DNA from: Paracoccaceae bacterium
GTDB taxonomy: Bacteria > Pseudomonadota > Alphaproteobacteria > Rhodobacterales > Rhodobacteraceae
DNA length: 64,000 nt
Direction: 5' to 3'
NCBI GenBank assembly: GCA_019454225.1
Contig: CP075370.1
Location: forward strand, 1,540,001-1,604,000
Position numbers and translations under genes: made by a program. How positions within the stretch are numbered: the first letter of the stretch is position 1; every line of letters begins with the position of its first letter. Shown in pieces: positions 1 to 10,700 of the stretch. Under the pieces are notes generated by a model. It did not search any database. It had not been told where the DNA came from and saw only the letters and a list, made by a program, of their open reading frames with translations.

Positions 1-485
1 CCCGCGCCGATGATGACGATGCGCGGGGCAGGCGGCGCCGCCGCGACGAAGGCATCCCAGCGGTCGGCATAGGGGCCCAGCGGCTTGGCGGCGACGGCAT
101 GATCGGCAAAGCCCGGCAGGTCGGGCAGGTCCGATCCGATGCCGATGTCGACCGACAGCAGATCATAGGGAAGGTCGCCGCGCCCGCCCAGGCGGAGCAG
201 GCGCGCCGCGGGATCGAGGCCCGTGGCCCGGTCGAGGATCAGCCGCACCCCGGTCTGAGCGGCGAGGCGCAGGAGGTCGATCATGATCTCGTCGCGGCGG
301 TAGTGTCCGGCAATCAGCCCGGGGAGCATGCCGGTATAGGGCGCGACAGGGCCCGGGTTCACCAGGGTCAGGCGTGCGCCTGGCAGGGGGTTCATGGCCC
401 AGCGGCGCAGCACGAGCGCATGGGCATGCCCGCCGCCCACCAGCACCAGATCGCGCGTCGCGGGAAAGGCCGCTGTCTGCTGCAT
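1..485 (-). CDS. selD: FAD/NAD(P)-dependent oxidoreductase module, probably N-terminal part of a SelD fusion (3' end outside window)
   Basis: The minus-strand frame opens at ATG 485-483 and runs off the left edge without a stop, giving 161 residues. It begins with a Rossmann dinucleotide-binding motif, LVLVGGGHAHALVLRRW (about residues 13-29), continues with VNPGPVAPYTGMLPGLIAGHY, and shows a second nucleotide-binding strand, RIVIIGAG, at the edge. This arrangement is typical of the pyridine-nucleotide-disulfide oxidoreductase domain that many alphaproteobacteria fuse in front of selenide,water dikinase (SelD). That enzyme makes selenophosphate for selenocysteine and selenouridine. The kinase half is not in the window, so the SelD assignment rests on family resemblance. 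A stand-alone NADH dehydrogenase-like flavoprotein is the alternative. The gene is divergent from rpoN, with a 117-bp gap. Confidence 0.65.
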   Translation of the reverse strand, partial: MQQTAAFPATRDLVLVGGGHAHALVLRRWAMNPLPGARLTLVNPGPVAPYTGMLPGLIAGHYRRDEIMIDLLRLAAQTGVRLILDRATGLDPAARLLRLGGRGDLPYDLLSVDIGIGSDLPDLPGFADHAVAAKPLGPYADRWDAFVAAAPPAPRIVIIGA

Positions 486-602
486 GTCGTCCCGGGCCCC
501 CTGCCGCCGCTTGCGGCCCTGCCTAGCCCGGCGGGATGGACGAGGCCATACACAAGATTGCGCCGGGCCCGGGCACGGGCCTAGGGTGGACGGACAAGGG
601 AG

Positions 603-1874
603 ATGGCCATGTCGCAGCGCGGCGGCACGAAGCTGGTGCAGACGCAGAAGCTGCGCCTGACGCAGAGCCTGACGGCGGCGATGCGGCTGCTGCGGTTCGA
701 TGCCTCGGGCCTGTCGCGCTATCTGGAGGAGCAGGCGGCCGAGAACCCGGCGGTGCGGTTGGTGCCCGCCGACCTGCCGCCGGACGACTGGCTGCCGCGC
801 TGGACCGGCGTGTTCCGGACGCAGGGTGCATACCCGGCCGACAGCGGCGCCGAGGAGCGTGTCGCAGGCCCGGCCCCGAGCCTGACCGCCCATGTCATGC
901 AGGCCATCGCCGCGATGTTTCCGGACCCGCGCGCCCGGGACCGGGCGACGGTCTTTGCCATGGCGCTGGAACCTTCGGGCTGGCTGGGTCAACCGCTGGC
1001 CAGCCTCGCGGTCGAGGCGCGCATGACGATGCCCGAGGCGGAAGCCCTGCTGCGCCGCCTGCAGGGGATCGAGCCGACCGGCCTGTTCGCGCGATCGCTG
1101 CGCGAATGCCTTGCGTTGCAGGTCGAGGATGCGGGATGGCTCGACCCGCCTATGGCGGTGGTCCTGGGCAACCTGGACCGGGTCGCGGCGGGGGATCTTG
1201 CGGGGCTGGCGCGGCGTGCGGGCGTGCCGGAGGCCGAGATCGCGCTGCGCCTGCGACGGCTGCGCGGGCTGAACCCCAAGCCCGGCGCCCAGTTCGACCC
1301 TGGCGCGGCGGCGGTGCACGAGCCTGACCTGACGGTGGCGCGGGCCGATGGCGGATGGTCGGTCGCGCTGAACCGGGCGGCGCTGCCGACGGTGCTGGTG
1401 CGCGACGGGGCGGGCGATGCGGCGGCGGCCCGCGGCTTGCAGCGGATGCTCCGGGCCCGGGGCGAGATGCTGCTGCGCATCGCGGTCGAGGTGGTCCGGC
1501 GGCAGGCCGCATCGCTGGACCGTGGCCCGGCCGCCCTCGTGCCGATGGGAATGGCCGAGGTGGCCGAGACGCTCGGGGTGCATGAAAGCACTGTCAGCCG
1601 GGCCGTTTCGGGCGTCAGCATGGATACGCCGCGCGGCACGGTGTGGTTGCGCGCGATGTTCTCGGGCGCTGTCGGCGAAGGCGTCGCCGCGGCGGCGCTG
1701 CGGGCCAGGCTGGCCGATCTCGTGGCTGCCGAGGACGCCGCGGCACCCATGTCCGACGCAGCCCTGGCCGCGCGGCTGACCGTGGCGGGCGGGGAGCCCG
1801 TGGCGCGGCGCACGGTCGCGAAGTACCGCGCGATGCTGGCCATTCCGGCCGCGCACCGCAGGCGGCGGCGATAG
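603..1874 (+). CDS. rpoN: RNA polymerase sigma-54 factor
   Basis: The product is 423 aa; an in-frame ATG at 609 is an equally possible start. Region I is recognisable near the N-terminus (KLVQTQKLRLTQSLTAAMRL), where the activator-responsive Gln/Leu-rich segment lies. The core-binding region follows. A helix-turn-helix with MAEVAETLGVHESTVSRAV (about residues 317-335) should contact the -12 element. The RpoN box, normally ARRTVAKYRE, appears as ARRTVAKYRA near residues 400-409. The C-terminus is short and arginine-rich. RpoN directs transcription from -24/-12 promoters and needs AAA+ activators. Several Rhodobacterales carry more than one rpoN copy with specialised targets, and this gene has no recognisable ptsN/hpf neighbours. 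Which copy it represents cannot be told here. Confidence 0.93.
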   Translation: MAMSQRGGTKLVQTQKLRLTQSLTAAMRLLRFDASGLSRYLEEQAAENPAVRLVPADLPPDDWLPRWTGVFRTQGAYPADSGAEERVAGPAPSLTAHVMQAIAAMFPDPRARDRATVFAMALEPSGWLGQPLASLAVEARMTMPEAEALLRRLQGIEPTGLFARSLRECLALQVEDAGWLDPPMAVVLGNLDRVAAGDLAGLARRAGVPEAEIALRLRRLRGLNPKPGAQFDPGAAAVHEPDLTVARADGGWSVALNRAALPTVLVRDGAGDAAAARGLQRMLRARGEMLLRIAVEVVRRQAASLDRGPAALVPMGMAEVAETLGVHESTVSRAVSGVSMDTPRGTVWLRAMFSGAVGEGVAAAALRARLADLVAAEDAAAPMSDAALAARLTVAGGEPVARRTVAKYRAMLAIPAAHRRRRR

Positions 1875-1964
1875 CCGCGCGCCAGGGCCGCCCGCCGTTC
1901 GCCCCCCATGGACAAGCTCCGCGATTTCGGGCCTCTGGCAGAGGCGGACATCGGGAGGTCGGGC

Positions 1965-3977
1965 GTGGCGGTTCTTCTGGGGGTGGACACGGGCGGCACG
2001 TTTACCGATGCCGCCGTGCTGGACGAGGGTGCGACCACCGTGCGCGGCCGCGCCAAGGCACTGACCACGCGGGGCGATCTGTCGCTGGGTGTGGGCCGGG
2101 CGGTCGAGGCGGCGCTTGCGGCGGCAGGTGTGGCCCCGGGCGAGGTGGGGCTGGTGTCGCTGTCCACGACACTGGCGACCAATGCGCTGGTCGAGGGGCA
2201 GGGCGCCCGCGTCGCGCTGGTGGCCATCGGCTTTGACGCGGGCGATCTGGAGCGCGGCGGGCTGGCCGAGGCGATGCGGGGCGATCCGGTGATCACCGTG
2301 GCGGGCGGCCATGGCCATGCCGGCGCGCAGGCCGCCCCGCTGGACCTGCCCGCCTTGCTTGCCCGCGTGGCCGAGGTGGCGCCGGGGGTGGCAGGATTCG
2401 CCGTGGCCGCGCGATTTGCCACCCGCAACCCCGCGCATGAGATTGCCGCCCGCGCCGCGATCAGGACCGCGACGGGGCGCCCCGTGACCTGTTCCCACGA
2501 GCTTTCGGCGCAACTCAACGGCCCCCGCCGTGCGCTGACGGCGGTGCTGAACGCGCGGCTGATCGGGCTGATCGACGGGTTGATCGGGGCGACGCAGGGC
2601 TGGCTGGCGGCGCGCGGCATCACCGCGCCGCTGATGGTGGTGCGGGGTGACGGGGCGCTGATCTCGGCCGATGTGGCGCGCGAGCGTCCGATCGAGACGA
2701 TCCTGTCCGGGCCGGCCGCCTCGATCGTCGGCGCGCGATGGCTGACGGGCGCAACCGAGGCGCTGGTGTCCGACATCGGGGGCACGACAACGGATGTTGC
2801 CGTGCTGACCGGCGGCCTGCCACGGATCGACCCCGAGGGCGCGCGCGTCGGCCCGTTCCGCACCATGGTCGAGGCGGTGGCGATGCGCACCACCGGGCTT
2901 GGCGGCGACAGCGAGGTTCATGCCGTGACCGGGGGGCTGGAGGGTGGCGTGCGGCTGGGACCGCGCCGCCTGATCCCGGTGTCGCTGCTGGCAGTGGACC
3001 ATGGCGCGATGGTCCATGCCGCGCTGGACCGGGCGTTGTCGTCCGAGGCGGCGGGCGATCATGACGGGCGTTTCGTCGTGCCGATGGCGGGCGATCCGGC
3101 GGGACTGACGCCACGCGAGGCGGCGCTCTGGGCGCGCATCGCGGCCCCGATGCCCTTGGCCGACGCGCTGCGGTCACGGCTGGAGGGGGCGGCGCTGGAT
3201 CGGCTGGTGGCGCGGGGCCTGGTGATGGTGGCCGGCGCGACGCCGTCGGATGCCGCGCATGTCGATGGCCGACTGGCGGCCTGGGATGCGACGGCGGCGG
3301 ACAAGGCGCTGCAGCTTCTGGCGCGCCGGCGCAGCGGGTCGGGCGAGCGGCTGGCGGCTGATGCCCGGGCGATGGCCGCGATGATCGTGGACCGGCTGAC
3401 CGAGCAGACCGCAACCTGCCTGCTGGAGGCGGCCTTTGCCCATGACCCGGCCTTCGCCGCGCTGCCGCCCGAGACGCTGGCCGCGCATCCCCTGCTGCGC
3501 GCCGGACTTGCCGCGCATGCGGGGGCCGTGGCGTTGACCGCGCGGCTGGGCATGCCGGTGATCGGTCTGGGCGCGTCGGCGCCCAGCTATTACGGCGCCG
3601 TGGGGCGGGTTCTGGGGTGCCCGATGATCCTGCCCGACGATGCCGGGGTCGCCAATGCCATCGGCGCCGTGGCCGGGCAGGTGGTGCAGCGCGTGACGGG
3701 CCTGATCACCTGTCCGGCCGAGGGCCGGTTCGTGCTGCACCTGCCCGAAGGGGTGCGGGTGCTGGCCAACCGCGAACTGGCGCTGGCGACGCTGGAGGAC
3801 GAGCTTTCCACCGTCGCGCGGGCGCGTGCCCTGCGCGCCGGTGCGGCCGACGTGGCGCTGCGGGTCGAGCGAGACCTGCGCGAGGCCGAGATCGAGGGGC
3901 GACGCGTCTTTGTCGAGGCGCGGCTGACGGTGGTTGCGTCGGGCCGGCCGCGCGTGGCGCATGGCGATTCCGCTTGA
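1965..3977 (+). CDS. Hydantoinase/oxoprolinase family protein (HyuA-like)
   Basis: I start this 670-aa protein at GTG 1965, which has GGGAGG seven bases upstream; the upstream ATG at 1908 lacks a ribosome binding site. The N-terminus has the ASKHA phosphate-binding loop LLGVDTGGTFTDAAVL, and a second nucleotide-binding element, VSDIGGTTTDVAVL, occurs mid-protein. Both are diagnostic of the Hydant_A_N/Hydantoinase_A family, which couples ATP hydrolysis to opening of 5-oxoproline, hydantoins or to acetone/acetophenone carboxylation. Such proteins usually pair with a HyuB subunit, but none is adjacent: a tRNA gene follows. The substrate cannot be deduced. It sits 90 bp after rpoN on the same strand and may be read through from it. 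Confidence 0.85.
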   Translation: MAVLLGVDTGGTFTDAAVLDEGATTVRGRAKALTTRGDLSLGVGRAVEAALAAAGVAPGEVGLVSLSTTLATNALVEGQGARVALVAIGFDAGDLERGGLAEAMRGDPVITVAGGHGHAGAQAAPLDLPALLARVAEVAPGVAGFAVAARFATRNPAHEIAARAAIRTATGRPVTCSHELSAQLNGPRRALTAVLNARLIGLIDGLIGATQGWLAARGITAPLMVVRGDGALISADVARERPIETILSGPAASIVGARWLTGATEALVSDIGGTTTDVAVLTGGLPRIDPEGARVGPFRTMVEAVAMRTTGLGGDSEVHAVTGGLEGGVRLGPRRLIPVSLLAVDHGAMVHAALDRALSSEAAGDHDGRFVVPMAGDPAGLTPREAALWARIAAPMPLADALRSRLEGAALDRLVARGLVMVAGATPSDAAHVDGRLAAWDATAADKALQLLARRRSGSGERLAADARAMAAMIVDRLTEQTATCLLEAAFAHDPAFAALPPETLAAHPLLRAGLAAHAGAVALTARLGMPVIGLGASAPSYYGAVGRVLGCPMILPDDAGVANAIGAVAGQVVQRVTGLITCPAEGRFVLHLPEGVRVLANRELALATLEDELSTVARARALRAGAADVALRVERDLREAEIEGRRVFVEARLTVVASGRPRVAHGDSA

Positions 3978-4012
3978 CGCCCGCCCCGCCCGCGCCTATT
4001 GCCCGGCGCCGT

Positions 4013-4089
4013 GGCTAGGTAGCTCAGCTGGTTAGAGCACGTGACTCATAATCACGGGGTCGGGGGTTCGAGTCCCCCCCTCGCCACCA
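4013..4089 (+). tRNA. tRNA-Met (CAT anticodon), elongator type
   Basis: A 77-nt cloverleaf with encoded CCA at 4087-4089. The anticodon stem CGTGA/TCACG (4040-4044/4052-4056) encloses loop CTCATAA with CAT at 4047-4049. The T arm is GGGGG-TTCGAGT-CCCCC and the D arm contains AGCTCAGCTGGTTAGAGC. The first acceptor pair is a normal G1-C72, so this is not an initiator tRNA, which needs a 1-72 mismatch. The acceptor stem GGCTAGG/CCTCGCC has one mismatch: T at position 4 (4016) opposite C69 (4082). Confidence 0.95.
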
Positions 4090-4706
4090 CTTCCCAATCC
4101 GAAGAAGTCCTGTGACGACCTGAATCCCCCGTGTTGCGAGGGGTTTGCTGAGGACGTCTGTCCAGCACTGTCTGGCCGGAACCACTGAAGTCCACCATCG
4201 CTCCGAGATGTCGCCGGGGGGCGTCTACAGCATCAGAGCCCCTCGGCACTGCCGAGATCGTCCGCGCGGCATGACGCCGACAGGGAAAGGGACCGTCGCG
4301 CCTCAGGCCGCTTTTCTGCGGCAATGTTCATCGCCATCCCATTGCGGGCGCTTTCCACAGCTCCCATTGCGGCCCACCTGCGGAAACGGCGTTGCCATCA
4401 CCTGCCTCTCGGCAGACTTTCAGAACCACGCCGGAGGTGGGCGGCGCCGGAGCCGGCATCGGGCATGACGGGCCGACCGCAGCGCAGCGGTTCCGATCGG
4501 CCCCACGCTGCGGTTGGCGGCATCGACTTGGGAACCAGGCAGATCAGCTGCGGCCACGGCAGATTGATCGAATCGTTGCCTCGAATCTGGCAGCATGCTT
4601 CTTCTTCTTCGCGAGAGGCCTTCGAGGCTGGCGAAACTCGGATCTCGCTGCAGTTTTTTGATGGATGTGCGCGGCCAGTCGCACATTTTTCTTCAAGGAA
4701 CGCAGC
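4090..4706. other. Non-coding spacer between tRNA-Met and the giant RTX gene
   Basis: This 617-bp stretch has no ORF with convincing codon usage or recognisable product. It is visibly less GC-rich than its surroundings and contains a short CTTCTTCTTC tract near 4600. A weak CCCC/GGGG hairpin followed by TTT at about 4127-4146 could end the tRNA transcript. Its last 45 bases hold a terminator-like hairpin and the RTX ribosome binding site. No integrase and no second copy of the tRNA 3' end were found. Confidence 0.6.
4664..4690 (+). terminator. Terminator-like hairpin in the leader of the RTX gene
   Basis: ATGTGCG (4665-4671) pairs with CGCACAT (4680-4686) across an 8-nt loop, extended by a G-T wobble, and runs into TTTTT. 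It lies just before the AAGGAA ribosome binding site (4695-4700) of the 9.8-kb RTX gene. It could stop upstream transcription or act as an attenuator. Function is inferred from structure only. Confidence 0.5.
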
Positions 4707-7700
4707 ATGGCAATTGTCAATACCAACCTCACGTTCTTCACCCAGACGCAATCCTTGTGGCGGCCCGGTCCGGCCACAGACCTGACCATCGATTCGGGCA
4801 ACATTCTGATCTGGGACCCCGATCCCATCGTCGAGCAATTCGGCTTCAGTGCGTTGGGTTTTTCCCTGGATGCGGAATTCTACCTGGACGTGAAATTCGG
4901 CCTTCTTGCCTATGCCAGCCTTGGCACGGGCGGGCATTTCGACGCGGAGTACAACATCTCGGTTGCGGTCGAACTGCCGACGGCGGTGATCGCCGGCAAC
5001 ACCATGGCCTTCGATTTTCGCAACTTTTCTGTCACCTCGTCCAGCATCACCACGGCGGGCTTCGGGACGCCCGAGTCCTCGGGCGCGGGCAAGATCGGTG
5101 CGGGGTTGGACCTGATCATCAAGCTTGAAACCGGGTTCCGGGACGTCGTGTTCGGACATTGGTTCGGCGAGGAAGGCCCCCACGACTTCACCATCTTCGA
5201 CGTGGACGAGCGGATCGAACTGATCGCGGTCAGCCCGCTGAACCCGGAGTTCTCGCTGGACCTGACCGAGGGCGTGACCCTGACCGCCCGGCTGCCGACC
5301 GGGGCCAGCATCAGGGAAAGCACGGCCTCGAACGGCGGCGGCAGGGTCTCTGGCGAAGGCGTGTCCGACCGGCAATTCCTGTCGCTCGACGCCGATCTGG
5401 ACGCGCTTCTGGTCAGGCTGCTGAACAAGATCCCCGCGCCGCCGGTGCAGGTGGTGGCGAAGTTCCTGGGCGAAGTGGTCTTTGCCGAACATACCTACGA
5501 CCTCAACAGCTTCCTGCCCTTCATCGGCAAGGGCAAGGCAGCGTTCAACTTTACCCTCCTCGACATCACTGCCAATGCCGGGCTGAACGTGACCGAGGAG
5601 GTCAGCCTCGACATCAACAGACCCGGCACCAACACGCCCGACATCATCGTCACGCTGGTGTCGGACAATGGCACGCCGGGCAACGCTGCCGACGACATCC
5701 GCGTGCGCGGCGCCCTGGGGCAGGTGTTGACCCTGATGTCGCCCAACACGACAGGCGTTGGCGACGCTATCATCACCGCGACCTACGAGGTCAACCGCGC
5801 GAGTTTCTTTCACGGCGTGGGCGTGGGCATCAATGCCTCGATCACCATCGACGCGCTGTCGGGCTATCTGACCGGGTCCTGGGTGCCCGAGGCGCTGCGG
5901 TTCAGCTTTGGCCCGCTGTTTTCCACGCAGATCCCCGATGGCGGGTTCCAGATCAACCTGGGCAACCTGTATGAAGACACGTTCGAGGTGTCAGGATCGG
6001 CCTTCAACACGGAAGTCAGGACCTACGAGGTATTCTACGTCGAACAGGCGCTGGCCCCGACCGGGTACAATCCCGACCTGCCGAATGCCGAAGAGACGCT
6101 TTACGCCTATTTCCGGGCGTCGCATGAACAGCTGGCCGCGATTCAGGCGACCTACAGCGACAACGGCTTTCTGCTGCGCCCACCGCTGAACGATCCTCCG
6201 GCGTCGTCCTACGATTTCAGCGGCGAAGCTCAGAAGGTGATGTTCATCTGGACCGGCCTTTTTGACCAGACCGTAACGCTCAACAGCACGAACGGCAGCG
6301 TGGCAACGGTCGATCTGGCCACCACCCTGCCGTCCAACGCAGCGCTGCTGTCTGGACAAAGCGGCGGTTTCCTCATGAACAGTGTCGTCAATCCGACGAC
6401 GGCCTATGCGGCGCTTGAACATTCCTCGGCCAATCCGAACGATTCCGCTCTGGTCCGCATCAACGGCAAGACGCTGACCACCAATGCCTCGATCAACTAT
6501 GAAGGCACCGCCAACAACGATTTCATTTTCCTTTACCGGAACGACACGAGTTTCATCAACGGCGGCGGGCAACTGTCGGGCGGGTTCGACACGTTCATGG
6601 CGAATTTCGCCGCCCATTACGGCGATGTGGCGATCCGCTGGGATCTGAACGCATCGGTGACCGCAGAGAACGATTCTGACCCGAATACTGCGGGCGGCAT
6701 CACGCTGTTCGACAACGACCCGTCGATCACCACGCTGACCGTGCGCAACATCGAACGCGCGATCCTGCGGACCGGCGCGGCGGATGACTATCTGGTGGGC
6801 TGGCAGCGGGGCGACATATTCATCACCGGCGACGGCGATGACATTGTCATCATGCCGGTCGACAGCGCCTCTGACGTCGCCATGCTGGAAGGTGGCGATG
6901 ACGTATATATCGGCGGGTTGCGCGCCACGGCGGATACCGTGGTCGACGTGATCTATGGCGGCACCGGCATCGACAATGCCTTTGTCACCGCCGGCACGGC
7001 CGGATTGCGCTATGACATCACCGCGCAGGGCTTTGATTTCGGCCCCTCCGGCATCGGCCTGCGGTTTGGCGACACGTTCGGGATCGGGGCCGACGCAAGC
7101 TTTGGCGATATCGCGCAGTTCTATTTTGATCTCGGGGCCTGGGGCTATGCGAGCCTCGCATCCGATCCGGGCAGCGTCGCCGCCGACCTGCCCGGTGGCG
7201 GCGCAAACCTGGAACCTGAATACGCGATCGTCCTGCGCAACGGCTTTACCTTCGGCCAGATGCAGTTCGACAGGTCTTTCGAATACATCAGCATCGTGGA
7301 AGGCGGCGCGGGCGACGATCTGGCGATCTTCCTCGGTGGAACACGCTATGAAGGCGGCGACGGCACCGACACATTCGGCGCCGATTTCCGCAGGTTCGAA
7401 CCCGCTTTCGGCGCACGCGCCGGTGTGAACATCGTTGCCGGACGCACGGGCATCGACGGGTTTTTCGGAGAAACCATCATCGACGGGTTCGAACGTCTGC
7501 TGGTCGCAGGCACATCGGCCAATGACGTGCTGGTAGGCGGCATGCTGTCGGATTTCCTGTTCGGCGATGAGGGCAACGACGTGTTGTCGGGCGGCGCCGA
7601 CAAGGCGGCAGACGCGCTATTCGGCGGCGACGGCAATGACTTTATCGTCTGGACCAATGCCGGGGCCGACGACATCCGGGGTGGGGCGGGCATCGACCGG

Positions 7701-10700
7701 CTGGACATTGCGGCCGACGGGCTGGAAGCGCACGGGCTGCGCTATCGGTTCGTCAGCTTTACCGACGGCCTGATCCTGCCGGGCAGCGAGGTGTTCTACT
7801 GGGCCTATGACAGCGCCGCCCTGCTGCTGGACGCGCTCGACTACACCCGGACACTGGACACCTTCTATTCGATGGACCTCAGCTTCGAGAACGGGGTCTT
7901 CGCCAGAACCTACCAGATGGAGGTCGCCAACATCCGCGGATCGGTGCCGGGTGACGACGTCCTGATCTATCAGGGCGGTGTCAGCTACATCGGCGGCGAG
8001 ACGGCCGGCGATCAGGATACCTTCGTCGCCGACCTTTCGGCCTTCAACGTCGGGATCACCTTTGTCATCAAGGATGACGAGGCACTGGACGGATCCGACG
8101 GCTATACCATCGCCAATACCATCTACGTCGAAGGCATCGATCGAGGCGTGCTGATCACCGGGGCGGGCAATGACCTGCTGGTCGGTGGGCGGCTGGACGA
8201 TTATTTCCATGCCGGCGCGGGAGCCGACACGCTGATTGGCGGCGCAGGCAACAACGTGTTGATCGGGGGCGAAGGCAACGACCTGTTCATGTGGGACGGT
8301 GCCGGAAACGACACCATCGTCGGCGGCAGTTTCCGCGACCTGAACGGGCGCGACGTGCTGGTGATGGCGGCAAATGCCGATGCGCAGGCCACATTGCGTG
8401 TCTTTCTGCCGTCCGGCGTCGAACTGACCGCGTCGGGTGCGCTGCATGCGGGGTCCAGCCATGAAGCGATCCGCGCCGTGGTCGATCAGGCCCTGTTCGC
8501 GTCGCGGTTCATCTACGACACGGGCGCCCATGCCGTTGACTACAGCAACATCTCGCGCGTCGAGTTCGCCGGTGACGGGTTCCGCAACGACATAGCCCTT
8601 TTCCAGTATGGCGAGAACTACATCGGAGGCGACGATTTCGGCGACCTGTTCGCCGGCGATTTCCGGTTCAAGGTGAATCCCGGCATCAGCTTTGGCGACA
8701 TGATCTTCGATGCCCGCACCAGCAAGGTCTACGAGGCCGCCGAGGGTCTGAAGCTGGGCGGGTTCGAACGTTTCCACCTGCTGCTGGGCGACGGCACGCA
8801 TCTGGTGCGGGGCGGCGACCTGGGTGACCATGTCGAGGGTACGACGGGCTACATCACCTTCCTGGGCGGCACCGGCGACGACTATTTCGCCATGGGCACC
8901 GGAGGTGGCCTTTTCGAACATGTCGGCGGCAACGATACGGTGATCGGAAGCTTCGGCCGATCGACGCTGGTCTATCAGGCCGAGGGCCCGGCCCAGATTC
9001 AGCTGCTGAACGACACGACGCCGGTCGGGCCGCTGTTGTCCCGCCAGACCGGCCTGCAATCCATTACGGTGTTCGACGATGCGCTGAGCAGCGACGCCTT
9101 CACCTTTCTGCTGACGCACCAGGACAATTCCTTGCGCTACAGCGGTATCCGCGAAGTGTTCGCCACCGGAAGCGGGCAGAACGACGTGCTGCTGGGCGGG
9201 TTCGGCCAGACGCTGCTGGATGGCGGCGATGGCGACGACGTGCTGATCGTGCGCCAGGGCAACCATGTCATGACGGGCGGGGCCGGCCAGGACACCTATG
9301 TATTTGACGACCTGTTCGGCTCTGCCGTCATCCTGGATGAATTCGGCACCGATACAATCCTGATGTTCACGGGCGTCCTGCGGGACCAACTGTCGTTCAG
9401 CGCGGATGGGCTCGACCTTCTGGTCACCACGTCTCCCACCAACATCATTCCCAGCAACCTGCGGTTTCAGGACTACTTCGCGCCCGGTCCGAACGGGGTG
9501 AACGCAACCTTTGTGACGATGGACGACAGCTTCACCCTCGACCTGTCGGGGTTCGGGGCCTTCACAGGCCTTGCCGTCGCCACCCGCGCGGTGCTGCACG
9601 GGACCGCAGGGAACGATGATTTCAGCGTGGGCAACCATGTCGGACGCATCATCCACATGGGCGCAGGCGACGACTTTGCGGACGCAGGAAGCGGTGCCGA
9701 CCTGTTCTTCGGCGGTTCCGGCCAGGACGGCGTGTCCTACCGGAATTCGGCCGGTGGCGTGTCCGTCGATCTGGGCTTTCAGAGCGGCACCGGCAACGAT
9801 GCCGAAGGCGACATCTACAGTTCAATCGAACACGTGGCAGGATCGGTCTTCGACGACCTTCTGGTCGGGTCGGCGGCGAGCAATACCCTTGTCGCAGATG
9901 AAGGCGATGACACGCTGTTCGGGAGCGATGGCGACGACGCGCTGTTCGGCGGCACCGGTGAGGATAGCCTCGACGGTGGCAATGACAACGACCTCCTGGA
10001 CGGCGGCGAGGGCGACGATACCCTGCTGGGTGGCACGGGCAATGACATCCTGCGCGGCGGTGACGGCAGGGACAGCCTGAATGGCGGCGAGGGCGATGAC
10101 CTGATCGAGACCGGCAACGGGAATGACCGGGTCAATGGTGGCAACGGAAACGACGTCATAGTCTATGTCGGCGACGGGCGTGACACGATCAATGGCGGGG
10201 TCGGCATCGACTGGGTCGATTTCTCGCTCCACACGGCCGGGGTTTCGGTCGATCTGCTCGCGGGCACGCCGGTGCTGTCCAGCAATGGCGTGCGCGAGAT
10301 CGCAATTGCCTCCCTGGCGAACATCGAGAACCTGCGCGGCACCGATTTCGACGACCAACTGATCGGCAACGCCCAGGACAACGTGATCGACGGCGGGCTC
10401 GGCTTCAACGTGATGGTGGGCCATGCTGGTGCCGATACTTTCATCAGCACCGGTCGCCTGGGTTTCGTCGATTACAGCCAGGAATCCGGCGGACAAGGCA
10501 TCGACCTTGTCTTTCAGGCCTTTACTCCGGGTCTGAGCCCCCATGTCGCGGGGACCGACAGCCACGGGAACACCGACCGTCTGTTCAACATCACCATCGT
10601 CCAGGGCACCCGGTTCGCCGACAACATCCAGGGGAACGACGACGACAACGAACTGATTGGCGGGGACGGCGGCGATTTCCTGAACGGGCTGAACGGCAAC

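Noticed and set aside
989-2893. 634-codon minus-strand frame opposite rpoN and the hydantoinase-like gene
   Set aside because: The Ser/Arg/Ala/Pro-rich translation is typical of a GC-rich shadow; both plus-strand genes have clear family motifs.
4052-4324. Minus-strand 90-aa frame ending in GGLEPPTP
   Set aside because: The ending is the known artefact of translating the reverse complement of a tRNA T-arm; the frame runs into tRNA-Met.
4013-4706. Attachment site of an integrated element at tRNA-Met
   Set aside because: No integrase gene and no second copy of the tRNA 3' end were found in the window; kept only as a possibility in the findings.
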